Below are positions 51,225 to 59,782 of a stretch of DNA of 64,000 nucleotides, in pieces. The DNA is from Paenibacillus phytohabitans (GTDB lineage: Bacteria; Bacillota; Bacilli; Paenibacillales; Paenibacillaceae), in contig NZ_WHOB01000059.1 in the NCBI RefSeq assembly GCF_013141775.1, forward strand, positions 310,001 through 374,000, read 5' to 3'. The position numbers and the translations under genes were made by a program. Position 1 is the stretch's first letter, and every line of letters starts with the position of its first letter. Under the pieces are notes generated by a model, which did no database searches, was not told the origin of the DNA, and saw only the letters and a program-made list of their open reading frames with translations.

Positions 51225-51405
51225 AAATGTTGTAAGGATTGCAACTTTAAGCCTGCGATGCCTGGGGCTACGGGTGAATTGTTGTATGAAATACAGGAAT
51301 TCTCCCGCTAAACCACTTGATGGAGGAGTAATGCTGTATTTCATACAACATATTCCGATTATGGCCGGGTTAGTGAAGAAAATGTTGTACTTTGTGCAGG
51401 ATTTT
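51225..51405 (+). repeat. 181-bp modular intergenic repeat, copy C
   Basis: The unit runs from AAATGTTGTAAGGATTGCAAC to GTGCAGGATTTT and is 181 bp, like copy B. Modules start at 51225, 51277, 51329 and 51380. Modules two and three form a perfect 17-bp inverted repeat (TGTTGTATGAAATACAG with CTGTATTTCATACAACA). It occupies the 398-bp spacer 51042-51439 with the aldolase hairpin. Confidence 0.9.
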
Positions 51406-51439
51406 GCCATCAACGAGAAGTTTCTCGCGGAAACAGCAG

Positions 51440-52489
51440 CTATACGTTCTTCAAGCGCGCAGCTTCCGCCCGCACTAGTGGCGCCACTTCAGTTCCGAAG
51501 AGGCGGATCGCCTCCATGACCTCCGCATGCGGCATGGAGCCGTGCGGCACATGCAGCAGGAACCGCGTAATCCCTACGTGCTGGTACAGGTGGATGATTT
51601 TGCGGGCAACCGTCTCCGGATCGCCAACATATAACGCTCCGTCAAAGCTGCTCGCCGCTTCATAATCCGCACGTTGATAAGGCGGCAGCCCCTTCTCCAC
51701 CGCCCGGACATTCGTCCGCGCGTGAGTGGACGGGAAGAACTTCTCTAGCGCCAGCTCATTGCTCTTCGCAATGAAGCCATGGGAGTGTGAGGCAATCGGC
51801 AGCTGTGACACATCATGACCGGCCTTGGCCGCTGCTTCCTTGTACAGCCGTACATGCGTGGCATAATCCGAAGGATTCACATTGCCGATAATCGCCAGGG
51901 CAAACGGCAAGCCCAGTGTGCCGGCACGGACCGCAGACTCCGGACTTCCGGCACTCGCAATCCATACAGGCAGGAGATTCTGCTCCGGACGCGGGTAAAT
52001 CCCCAGATTATGTATCGCAAGGCGGTGCTTCCCGCTCCAGGTCACCTTCTCCGACTCGCGGAGCTTCAGCAATAAATCGAGCTTCTCGTCAAACAGTGCT
52101 TCATAATCCTTCAGATCATAGCCGAATAACGGGAATGACTCCACAAATGAGCCACGGCCTACCATAATCTCGGCACGGCCGTTCGAAATCCCGTCCAGTG
52201 TGGCGAAATCCTGAAATACACGCACCGGATCAGCTGACGAGAGAATCATGACTGCACTGGTTAGACGGATTCTGTTCGTCAGCGGTGCAGCAGCAGCCAT
52301 TAGAACCGCAGGCGATGAAGCTGCAAAATCAGGCCGGTGATGCTCACCTACGCCGTATACATCCAGTCCCACCTGATCCGCGAGCACGATTTCCTCCACC
52401 ACTTCACGCAGCCGCTGCGCGTGGCTCAGGGTCTCACCGGTATTCACATCAGGCGTTGTCTCGACAAAGGTGCTTATTCCAAGTTCCAC
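51440..52489 (-). CDS. LLM-class flavin-dependent oxidoreductase
   Basis: The 349-residue protein has the bacterial luciferase-like TIM barrel: ELGISTFVETTPDV, DVYGVGEHHRPDFAASSPAVLMAAAA, RAEIMVGRGSFVESFPLFG, and the C-terminal DFGALYVGDPETVARKI-like block GALYVGDPETVARKIIHL. It should use reduced FMN and oxygen on an unknown substrate. GTG 52489 has AGGAGG nine bases upstream. Monocistronic. Confidence 0.92.
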   Translation of the reverse strand: MELGISTFVETTPDVNTGETLSHAQRLREVVEEIVLADQVGLDVYGVGEHHRPDFAASSPAVLMAAAAPLTNRIRLTSAVMILSSADPVRVFQDFATLDGISNGRAEIMVGRGSFVESFPLFGYDLKDYEALFDEKLDLLLKLRESEKVTWSGKHRLAIHNLGIYPRPEQNLLPVWIASAGSPESAVRAGTLGLPFALAIIGNVNPSDYATHVRLYKEAAAKAGHDVSQLPIASHSHGFIAKSNELALEKFFPSTHARTNVRAVEKGLPPYQRADYEAASSFDGALYVGDPETVARKIIHLYQHVGITRFLLHVPHGSMPHAEVMEAIRLFGTEVAPLVRAEAARLKNV

Positions 52490-52801
52490 TTGTTGTTCCT
52501 CCTAAAAGTTATGTTAGCATCTGCTCCATGGGAGTCCCCTTAGCAAAACTTGCTTCGAAAGCATACGCATAGTCAGTAATCCTTATATTTTAAATCTAAA
52601 TAGTTAAATATTCAAAAACTAAATTTCCTCGCGGCAAAAAACCGGAGTCCTCCGCCGCCTTGGGCTGCCTTACTGATTAACCTAGGGCGAGCCCGGCATA
52701 ACCGGTGGTCTGTAATAGCCTTCTGGAGATACATCACCGCTACTCTATAACCTGAAAACAGTCCCGGTTATGTTAACCGGGACTGCAGAAGAATACGCCA
52801 A
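52490..52801. other. Spacer between the LLM gene and the M16C protease
   Basis: Contains the protease terminator and a second GC-rich hairpin with a T-run on the minus strand (52631-52658). The AT-rich part at 52590-52620 may hold the LLM promoter. No gene was seen. Confidence 0.5.
52755..52786 (-). terminator. Terminator of the M16C protease gene
   Basis: Perfect 12-bp arms CAGTCCCGGTTA and TAACCGGGACTG with loop TGT, then TTTTC on the minus strand. Confidence 0.85.
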
Positions 52802-55732
52802 TTACTTCACCAGTTCCTCCAGGCTGCCGAATAGATCCCGGACCGATTTCAGCTTCGACTCATTGCCGACCACACAGAAGTAATTCTGCTGCGTCACTGC
52901 CTGAAGCAGGCCGGCATATTGCCTGATATCCCCTGAGGTTGTTGACAGAATTTCATTCCGTTCCTGCTGCAGGTCTGCAGCGGTAATCTGCTCGAAATAA
53001 TGCCGGTCCGCCTGCCGGCCCTGTGCGCCGGGACTCAGCGGCTGGTCAATCATCGCCAGCGTGCCGATGACCGCCTTCGTCATCTCCTCTTCATCTGCTG
53101 CAAATTCTCCGGCAAACCGATACGCCCGGTCATAAATCTCCAGCGTCTCCTGCAAATTCGGATCACGGTAAGAAGTAAAGAGAAGCACACCGTCTCTGCG
53201 CAGAACGAGATTGCCGCCATAAGCTCCGCCCTTGACCCGGACAGCATTCCACAGATAGGTCAGGCTGAGGATTCTTTTGAGCACCTGCAGCTTGCCGGAA
53301 TAAGCAAACCCCAGCTTCGTGAAGTCATATCCTTTGACCACATACTGCACCTGGCTGGCAGACATGAACCCTTCGTTGCCCGCCTGGTCCAGCGCAGACA
53401 GCAGCGGCAAGAACTGAACCTGCTGGTCCCGCAGGTCCAGCTGCGCCAGGTGTGCAGTGAATTCCGCATACGTATCCAGCGTTCCGGTTACGGACAGTGT
53501 TACATTCTGCGTATTGAACAGAACCCCGCAGATTCCCTTCAGAGTGTCAGCAAGCAGTTCAGCCTGCTGGTCAATCCGGCTGGCCAGCTCTTTGATGAAG
53601 CGGTAATAGGCCATACCCCCGAGCTGCTCCTCATACATCCCTCTATCCGTGAAATAAGAGAGCACCCGGCCGGCTGCGATTTCATTGCCTTTCTGGTTCA
53701 GCATTGCTTCCATGCCGGAGGCTTCCCGGCGGACAATCTCCTGCAGCTTGGATAAATTATTCAAGTTGCTATTGTAGAGCAGCTCGTGCAGCAGCTTCAG
53801 GGAACCGCCAATGTTGCCCTGCATGACCTTGATGCGGGCGCTGAATTTGGGCTGGTAGCTTCCTTCGCCAGCTTTGCCGGCCCCAAATATCTCATTCTGA
53901 AACCGGATGCCGCCGGTTGTGATCCCGATTTCACTGGTCAGCTCTTCAATGCTGTAGGCCGCAGTTTCCAGTTGCCCCAGCACCCTCGCCAGCAGTTCCA
54001 GATAAGGAATCTGTTCTGCCGCCAGAACCCGCGTGTCCCAATACAGCTTAATATAGGCGATGGTTCCCGCAGCCGCTTCATGATGCAGCACTCTGATTCC
54101 ATCCAGCCTATGCTCCTGGGTGGGTACCCCGGTTGGAGCGCTGCGGTCAATATCCTGAAGGGACAGCTTCGGTAGCTTCTGCAGATCCTCCGCGGCATCC
54201 GGACGGTTCTGCCGGGCCAGCAGCTTCTGCGTATTCAGCACCAGCTCTTCGCACTGTACCGGCGTCAACGAGGCTTTATATTCAGCCAAACGGCTGCGGG
54301 CCGCCCCCTCCTTGTCTGCCGCAAGGGTCTGGGAAGGCTTCAGGACAACAACGCTGCAGTGATCGCTATTCAGCAGGTAGGTCTCGATCAGCCGCTCGAA
54401 ATACCGGTTAGCACTTTGTTCGCGGATAGACGCAATTGCAGCTTCATACTCCAGATACGTGGACGGCAAGCCGTCATACAGCCAGGCCTTCATCACTTCC
54501 ATATTATAGGTCAGGCCCTTGGGGTACTGGTTAAAGTCTGCTTCCCGCAGTTCAAATTCCTTGCTGTTCACCGCAGCCAGCACCAGCTTCTCATCCAGGC
54601 CGTCCGCGGCAAGGCGGCTTAACGTCGTTCTGACCAGATTCACGAAGGCCTCTTTGGCAGAGGGATTAGAATGGGTCAAGGCGATGCCAAGCATAGGCTG
54701 GACCATACTGTCGGAGTAGAAAGAGACGACATCCTTGCCGAGTCCGCTCTCCAGCAAAGCCTGTTTCAGCGGAGCGGCGTTGCTGTCCATCAGCATGCTT
54801 TTCAGAATGGCAAAGGCCAGATTCAGCTCCCGGTCCAGGGAGGTTCCGATTACATAGTTCAGGCTCACGTAAGTCTTGTCAGCGGCGGTTTCGGACTCCA
54901 GAATGGGATACTCCGCCGTAAGCCCGGTTATTCCTGTCGGCTGCTGCAGGGCAATCCCCGTATCGATATCCTTGCGGTTATACCGGCTGAGATATTCCTC
55001 GTGGATTAATTGCAGCCTCGCTTCGATATTCAAGTCTCCATATAGATAGAAATAACTGTTGGACGGGTGGTAATAACGGCTGTGCGCCTCCAGGAACTGC
55101 TCATAGGTCAGCGCAGGGATATGTTCCGGGTCTCCGCCGGAGGAATGGCGGTATACCGTATCCGGGTAGAGCGACTTCTTGATCCGGTCGATCAACACCG
55201 TGACGGGTGAGGAATAAGAGCCCTTCATCTCGTTGTAGACGACACCCTTATAGATCAGCTCATCCCCGGAATGCGGCAGCTCGTAATGCCAGCCCTCCTG
55301 CTCAAAAATCTCCCGCTGGCTGTAAATGTTCGGCTGGAACACGCTGTCCAGATAAACCTCCATCAAGTTGGCAAAATCCTGTTCATTCCGGCTGGCCACC
55401 GGATACATCGTCTTGTCGCCAAAGGTAAAGGCGTTCAGAAATGTTTTCATCGAGCCCTTCAGCAGCTCTACAAACGGTTCCTTTACCGGATATTTATCCG
55501 AGCCGCACAGGACCGAATGCTCCAGAATATGGAACACTCCCGTGCTGTCCCCAGGCGGAGTCCGAAAAGTGACACTGAACACCTTGTTATCATCCTGATT
55601 CTGTACGTATAGCAGCCGCGCGCCGCTCTGCTGATGCTCCATCGTATATACCGAGGATTCGATTTCCCGGATATACTCCTGATGCATGACTTGAAACCCG
55701 GAATAGACTTGGCCTGTGATTAAGCTGCTCAT
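52802..55732 (-). CDS. M16C metallopeptidase, PreP/insulinase-like
   Basis: The 976-residue protein is the full-length two-halves clamshell of M16C proteases. The inverted zinc motif is HILEH (His68, Glu71, His72) in VFHILEHSVLCGSDKYPVKEPF; the distal Glu lies near 145 in YKGVVYNEMKGSYSSP. The C-terminal half keeps VRVKGGAYGGNLVLRRDG and FTSYRDPNLQETLEIY. Such enzymes degrade short unfolded peptides; there is no signal peptide, so it acts in the cytoplasm. Monocistronic. Confidence 0.94.
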   Translation of the reverse strand: MSSLITGQVYSGFQVMHQEYIREIESSVYTMEHQQSGARLLYVQNQDDNKVFSVTFRTPPGDSTGVFHILEHSVLCGSDKYPVKEPFVELLKGSMKTFLNAFTFGDKTMYPVASRNEQDFANLMEVYLDSVFQPNIYSQREIFEQEGWHYELPHSGDELIYKGVVYNEMKGSYSSPVTVLIDRIKKSLYPDTVYRHSSGGDPEHIPALTYEQFLEAHSRYYHPSNSYFYLYGDLNIEARLQLIHEEYLSRYNRKDIDTGIALQQPTGITGLTAEYPILESETAADKTYVSLNYVIGTSLDRELNLAFAILKSMLMDSNAAPLKQALLESGLGKDVVSFYSDSMVQPMLGIALTHSNPSAKEAFVNLVRTTLSRLAADGLDEKLVLAAVNSKEFELREADFNQYPKGLTYNMEVMKAWLYDGLPSTYLEYEAAIASIREQSANRYFERLIETYLLNSDHCSVVVLKPSQTLAADKEGAARSRLAEYKASLTPVQCEELVLNTQKLLARQNRPDAAEDLQKLPKLSLQDIDRSAPTGVPTQEHRLDGIRVLHHEAAAGTIAYIKLYWDTRVLAAEQIPYLELLARVLGQLETAAYSIEELTSEIGITTGGIRFQNEIFGAGKAGEGSYQPKFSARIKVMQGNIGGSLKLLHELLYNSNLNNLSKLQEIVRREASGMEAMLNQKGNEIAAGRVLSYFTDRGMYEEQLGGMAYYRFIKELASRIDQQAELLADTLKGICGVLFNTQNVTLSVTGTLDTYAEFTAHLAQLDLRDQQVQFLPLLSALDQAGNEGFMSASQVQYVVKGYDFTKLGFAYSGKLQVLKRILSLTYLWNAVRVKGGAYGGNLVLRRDGVLLFTSYRDPNLQETLEIYDRAYRFAGEFAADEEEMTKAVIGTLAMIDQPLSPGAQGRQADRHYFEQITAADLQQERNEILSTTSGDIRQYAGLLQAVTQQNYFCVVGNESKLKSVRDLFGSLEELVK

Positions 55733-55825
55733 AGATTTCCCTCCTTGGTTCAGGGCTGGCCTGATGCCATGAGCTTAACATATCCGGGCTTTCGGGTTCC
55801 ACTGGGGAATGTGCAGACGCCTCTT

Positions 55826-56896
55826 TTACCGGAGCCATTCCTCCAAATGCGCTGCCACGAATTCATCATCCGTGAGATGGGGATAATCCCTGGTGACTCT
55901 GCTGATCTCCTCCAGCTGCCCGGGTGAGAGCTGCTCCTCCGGATTCAGGCACCATAAGCCTTCAAGCAGTCCCTGGCGGCGCAGCGCCTCATGAATGCCC
56001 GGAATACAGCCGTGAAATTGATGGGCCGGATCAAACAAGGCCGCGTTGCTGTCGGTCACCTCAATGCCAAGGGTCAGCCAGCTGGATGACAGGGTAGCCT
56101 CATTGCGGATTTTTCGGATCGTATCCAGAAGCTGAACCGCTTTGCTTGTCCAGACCGCCCAGTGACCGAGAAGCCCGCCGACAATTTTCTTCTCCATGGG
56201 TTCCCCGTTAACCTTGAAGCGGTAGGTGGTGAGCAGATCCGTAACGATATTATCGTCATTGCCGGTATAAAGAGCGATTTCGCTGCTGCGGCTGGACTCC
56301 ATCACCGCCCGGACCACATCGAGGCTCTGATAACGGTTGAACGGTGCCATTTTGATCGCGATAACGCCTTCAATCTCTGCAAAGCTCCGCCAAAAGTCAA
56401 CGCTTAAGATCCGGCCGCCCACAGAAGGCTGCAGATAGAAGCCGAAGACGGGAATCACATCCGCCACTCTCCTTGTGCGTTCCAGCAGCTGCGCCTCGCT
56501 CCAGTCCTGCAGTCCGCCCATGCTGAGAAGTCCTGCTTCATAGCCGAAGCCTGCCGCGAGCTGCGCTTCCCGGACAGCCTGCTCCGTGTCTCCGCATATG
56601 CCTGCCACCTTCATGAAAGGACGGGTAAGGCCGGCACGCTCCACTTCTTCCGCAGCCAGCCTGAGCACCGGCTCCAGCAGCCCGATCCCGGGGTCCCTGA
56701 TTTCGAACTGTGTGGAATGCACGGCCACAGCAACTCCGCCTGCCCCGGAGGCGATATAATAACGGGTCAATGCCCGCTGGCGGCGCTCATCCAGCTTGCG
56801 TTCTGCCGTCAGGGCCAGAGGATGCGCCGGAATCGCCAGACCTTCATGCAGCGCTTCATAGAGCTCCAGAGTTAACGGTTGTCTGCTCGCTCCCAT
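55826..56896 (-). CDS. DHDPS/NAL-superfamily aldolase or synthase
   Basis: The 356-residue TIM barrel has Schiff-base Lys in IEGVIAIKMAPFNRY and the catalytic Tyr in VIPVFGFYLQPSVGG, as in dihydrodipicolinate synthase and 2-keto-3-deoxy-acid aldolases. It is ~50 residues longer than standard DHDPS. Given its neighbours it more likely cleaves a 2-keto-3-deoxy sugar acid; this is inference. ATG 56896 overlaps the epimerase stop (TAATG), which fixes the start and implies coupled translation. It is the last gene of the sugar-acid cluster. Confidence 0.87.
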   Translation of the reverse strand: MGASRQPLTLELYEALHEGLAIPAHPLALTAERKLDERRQRALTRYYIASGAGGVAVAVHSTQFEIRDPGIGLLEPVLRLAAEEVERAGLTRPFMKVAGICGDTEQAVREAQLAAGFGYEAGLLSMGGLQDWSEAQLLERTRRVADVIPVFGFYLQPSVGGRILSVDFWRSFAEIEGVIAIKMAPFNRYQSLDVVRAVMESSRSSEIALYTGNDDNIVTDLLTTYRFKVNGEPMEKKIVGGLLGHWAVWTSKAVQLLDTIRKIRNEATLSSSWLTLGIEVTDSNAALFDPAHQFHGCIPGIHEALRRQGLLEGLWCLNPEEQLSPGQLEEISRVTRDYPHLTDDEFVAAHLEEWLR

Positions 56897-57936
56897 TAAT
56901 AGTTGCCCTCCCGTTCCTGAAAATGTGTCGGCTTGTTCCAGGTCTCGCTTCCCGAAGCCACCCAGTCCGCGACCCAATCGATCATCTGTGCCAGCGATAC
57001 CCGGGGATATCCGAAGGAAGCCGCGGCCTTCGCAGCATTGCTCAGCAGGGCTTCCGGGGCTTCTGCACCCGTGAAGACAGGCTCAGTTCCCAGCCTGCGG
57101 CCGATTTCCGCGGCCGCCCAGCGCAGCGACACCGTCTCCGGTCCGGTGATGTTCATGACATTCGGCGGCGAGCTGCAGCGGAGCAAGGCGCGCAGGGCAA
57201 GCTCATTGGCATCCCCCTGCCAGATGACATTGGCGTGCCCCATCGTCAGATCGATGGGCCGCTGCTCCTTAACGGATCGGGCAAGCTCAAGCAGAACGCC
57301 ATAGCGCAAGTCTATGGCATAATTGAGCCGGTAGATGAACATCGGCGTATTGTTCTTATGCGAGAAATGCTCGAAGATCCGCTCCCGCCCCAGACAGGAC
57401 TGTCCATACTCGCCGTTCGCATTCGGTGAGGTGCGTTCTGTTGCTCCGCCTTGGCCCACCGGCGTGAACGGGTAGACATTGCCTGTCGAGAAGACGACAA
57501 TCCGCGAATCGCGGAAGCGCTCCGCCACACGCCCCGGCAGATAGGCGTTCATCATCCAGGTGAAATGCTCATTGCCTGTTGTGCCGAATTTATTGCCGGC
57601 CATGTACAGGATATTCTTCGTATCAGGCAGTGCCCGCAGCGCGCTGTCGTCGGATAAATCCGCCGCGATCACCTCCACACCGGCTTCAATTAATTCTTGC
57701 TTCAATACCTCATTTGAGAAGCGGGAGACACCAATTACCTTCTTGTCCAGCCCGGCCTCCCGGATGGCATTCACGGCCAGCCTGGCCAGGCTCGGGCCCA
57801 TTTTGCCGCCTACTCCGAGCAGCATGATATCCCCGTCGAGCCGGGCGAGCTCCTCCAGCAGTGCGGCAGACGGACGGGCCAGCCGGTCTTCCAGCTCCTG
57901 AACAGACCGGATCACAGCTTGCGTTGGCATTTGCAT
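56896..57936 (-). CDS. NAD-dependent epimerase/dehydratase with altered active site
   Basis: The 346-residue extended SDR has the nucleotide loop LLGVGGKMGPSLARL near residue 40, then AGVEVIAADLSDDSAL, and NIINITGPETVS-like NVMNITGPETVSL. The YxxxK catalytic motif reads YGQSC: Tyr is kept, but Lys is replaced by Cys. It therefore may not be a normal oxidoreductase, although an upstream Ser/Thr is present. AAAGGAG lies seven bases before ATG 57936. Its stop overlaps the DHDPS-like start. Confidence 0.85.
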   Translation of the reverse strand: MQMPTQAVIRSVQELEDRLARPSAALLEELARLDGDIMLLGVGGKMGPSLARLAVNAIREAGLDKKVIGVSRFSNEVLKQELIEAGVEVIAADLSDDSALRALPDTKNILYMAGNKFGTTGNEHFTWMMNAYLPGRVAERFRDSRIVVFSTGNVYPFTPVGQGGATERTSPNANGEYGQSCLGRERIFEHFSHKNNTPMFIYRLNYAIDLRYGVLLELARSVKEQRPIDLTMGHANVIWQGDANELALRALLRCSSPPNVMNITGPETVSLRWAAAEIGRRLGTEPVFTGAEAPEALLSNAAKAAASFGYPRVSLAQMIDWVADWVASGSETWNKPTHFQEREGNY

Positions 57937-57969
57937 AAGAATTCTCCTTTAGGTGGATAAAATTTATGG

Positions 57970-59742
57970 TTAGTCCTGCTTGGCTCCGTCCAGCAGCTCC
58001 CGGCGAAGCTCTGCCGGCAGCAGGAAATCGAAATCACAGCCCAGATTCGCCTGCAGCACGCGCTCATGGAACAGCAGGCCATAGCCTCTGTCATAATGGG
58101 GCTCCGGCGCCTTCCAGGCAGCCCGCCGCCGGGCCAGCTCCTCATCCGGCACCTTCAGGACCAGTCTTCTCGCGGCAATATCCAGCTCGATTTCATCGCC
58201 GTCCTGTACCAGCGCCAGCGTTCCTCCTACAGCCGCTTCCGGCGCCGCATGCACGATCAGGGCACCGTAGGAGGTGCCGCTGATCCGTGCATCAGAGATG
58301 CGGACCATGTCTCTTATGCCGCGCACCAGCAGCTTCTGCGGGATCGGGATCTGCCCGATCTCCGGCATCGCGGGCGCACCTTTGGGGCCGGCGTTCTTGA
58401 GCACCAGTACACTGTGCTCATCTACCGCAAGCTCCGGGTCGTCGATCCGCAGCTGGAGATCCGCCGGGCTCTCGAACACCACGGCGCGCCCGGTGTGCCG
58501 CTTCAGATGCGCTGATACCGCCGTCTGCTTAATCAGCGCGCCGTCCGGGGCCAGATTGCCGCGCAGCACGGCAATTCCGCCCTCTCTGTCCAGCGGCTCC
58601 GCCACGCTGCGGATCACCTCCCGGTCCAGCGTGACCGCCTGGACCAGATTCTCCGTAACCGTCCGCCCGGTTACGGTCAGGCAGCCGCCATGCAGCAGCG
58701 GCTCCAGCTCCTTCATCAGCGCAGGCACGCCGCCTGCTTCGAAATACTCCTCCATCTGATATTTGCCCGAAGGCCGCAGATTCAGAATGAACGGCGTCCG
58801 GCGGCTGATGTCATCGAATGTCTCCAGCGGCAGCTTCCGGCCCAGCCGCTGGGAAATCGCCACCAGATGGATGATGGCATTCGTGGAGCCGCCGCTGGCC
58901 ATCGTGACCGTGATGGCATTCTCCATTGCCTCTGCCGTCATGATGTCGCGCGGGCGGATATCCCGCCGCACCAGCTCCACAATCTGCTTGCCGGTCCGCT
59001 CGGAGAGATGCCTGCGGCGGCTGTCCGGCGCGGGGATGGCCGCGCACCCCGGCAGCGCCATGCCAATGGCTTCGGCAATCGAGGCCATGGTGCTGGCTGT
59101 ACCCATCACCATGCAGTGCCCGTCGCTGCGGCAGATGGCGTCCTCCGCCACCGCCAGCTCCTCGTCCGTAATATTTCCCGCTTTATGCTCCAGCGTGAAG
59201 CCGTAGCAGTCGGTGCAGGCACCCAGGCTGCGTCCGCCCAGGCGGCCGTTCAGCATCGGCCCGCCCGTAAGCACAATGGCCGGAATGTTCACACTGGCGG
59301 CGGCCATCAGCTGGGCAGGCACTGTTTTGTCACAGCCGCCGAGCAGTACCACCCCGTCTATGGGATGGCCCTTCATCATTTCCTCCGTGTCCATCGCCAT
59401 CAGGTTGCGCAGCAGCATCGTCGTCGGCTTGACATAAGGCTCGCCGATCGAAATCGTCGGGAATTCCATCGGCACCCCGCCAGCCTGCCAGACCCCGCGC
59501 TTCACATAATCCACCAGCTCATTAAAGTGCGAATGGCACTTGTTCAGCTCACTGAAGGTATTGCAGATGCCGATGACCGGCTTGCGCAGATCCTCCTCGG
59601 TATAGCCCATCGACTTCGTAAACGAACGGTGAATGAAGCCCCACAGATCTTTTTCCTGGAAATAGGCTTCACTCTTCAGTCTGCGTCCGGCAGCACCGCT
59701 CCCGGCGCTGTCCGCCCGGCTGGTTTCCGTATGCTCCTCCAT
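57970..59742 (-). CDS. IlvD/Edd-family sugar-acid dehydratase
   Basis: The 590-residue protein carries the iron-sulfur ligands of this family (LLGGCDKTVPAQLM, SLGACTDCYGF) and MASGGSTNAIIHLVAISQRLG, plus the C-terminal RGIRDMVRISDARISGTSYG block. The subgroup resembles L-arabonate or D-xylonate dehydratases more than valine-pathway IlvD, though this rests on general layout and context. It would turn an aldonate into its 2-keto-3-deoxy acid. ATG 59742 has AAGGGAG upstream; the longer frame from 59832 lacks a ribosome site. Confidence 0.91.
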   Translation of the reverse strand: MEEHTETSRADSAGSGAAGRRLKSEAYFQEKDLWGFIHRSFTKSMGYTEEDLRKPVIGICNTFSELNKCHSHFNELVDYVKRGVWQAGGVPMEFPTISIGEPYVKPTTMLLRNLMAMDTEEMMKGHPIDGVVLLGGCDKTVPAQLMAAASVNIPAIVLTGGPMLNGRLGGRSLGACTDCYGFTLEHKAGNITDEELAVAEDAICRSDGHCMVMGTASTMASIAEAIGMALPGCAAIPAPDSRRRHLSERTGKQIVELVRRDIRPRDIMTAEAMENAITVTMASGGSTNAIIHLVAISQRLGRKLPLETFDDISRRTPFILNLRPSGKYQMEEYFEAGGVPALMKELEPLLHGGCLTVTGRTVTENLVQAVTLDREVIRSVAEPLDREGGIAVLRGNLAPDGALIKQTAVSAHLKRHTGRAVVFESPADLQLRIDDPELAVDEHSVLVLKNAGPKGAPAMPEIGQIPIPQKLLVRGIRDMVRISDARISGTSYGALIVHAAPEAAVGGTLALVQDGDEIELDIAARRLVLKVPDEELARRRAAWKAPEPHYDRGYGLLFHERVLQANLGCDFDFLLPAELRRELLDGAKQD

Positions 59743-59782
59743 GCTCCATCTCCCTTTGGCTTCCAGCCTGCTGTTGTACAAA

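Noticed and set aside
51222..51413. Short minus-strand frame over repeat copy C
   Set aside because: Same repeat-derived cause; no ribosome site.
52490..52801. Riboswitch before the LLM oxidoreductase
   Set aside because: No recognisable SAM, FMN or other aptamer core; the hairpins present are explained as terminators of the upstream protease gene.
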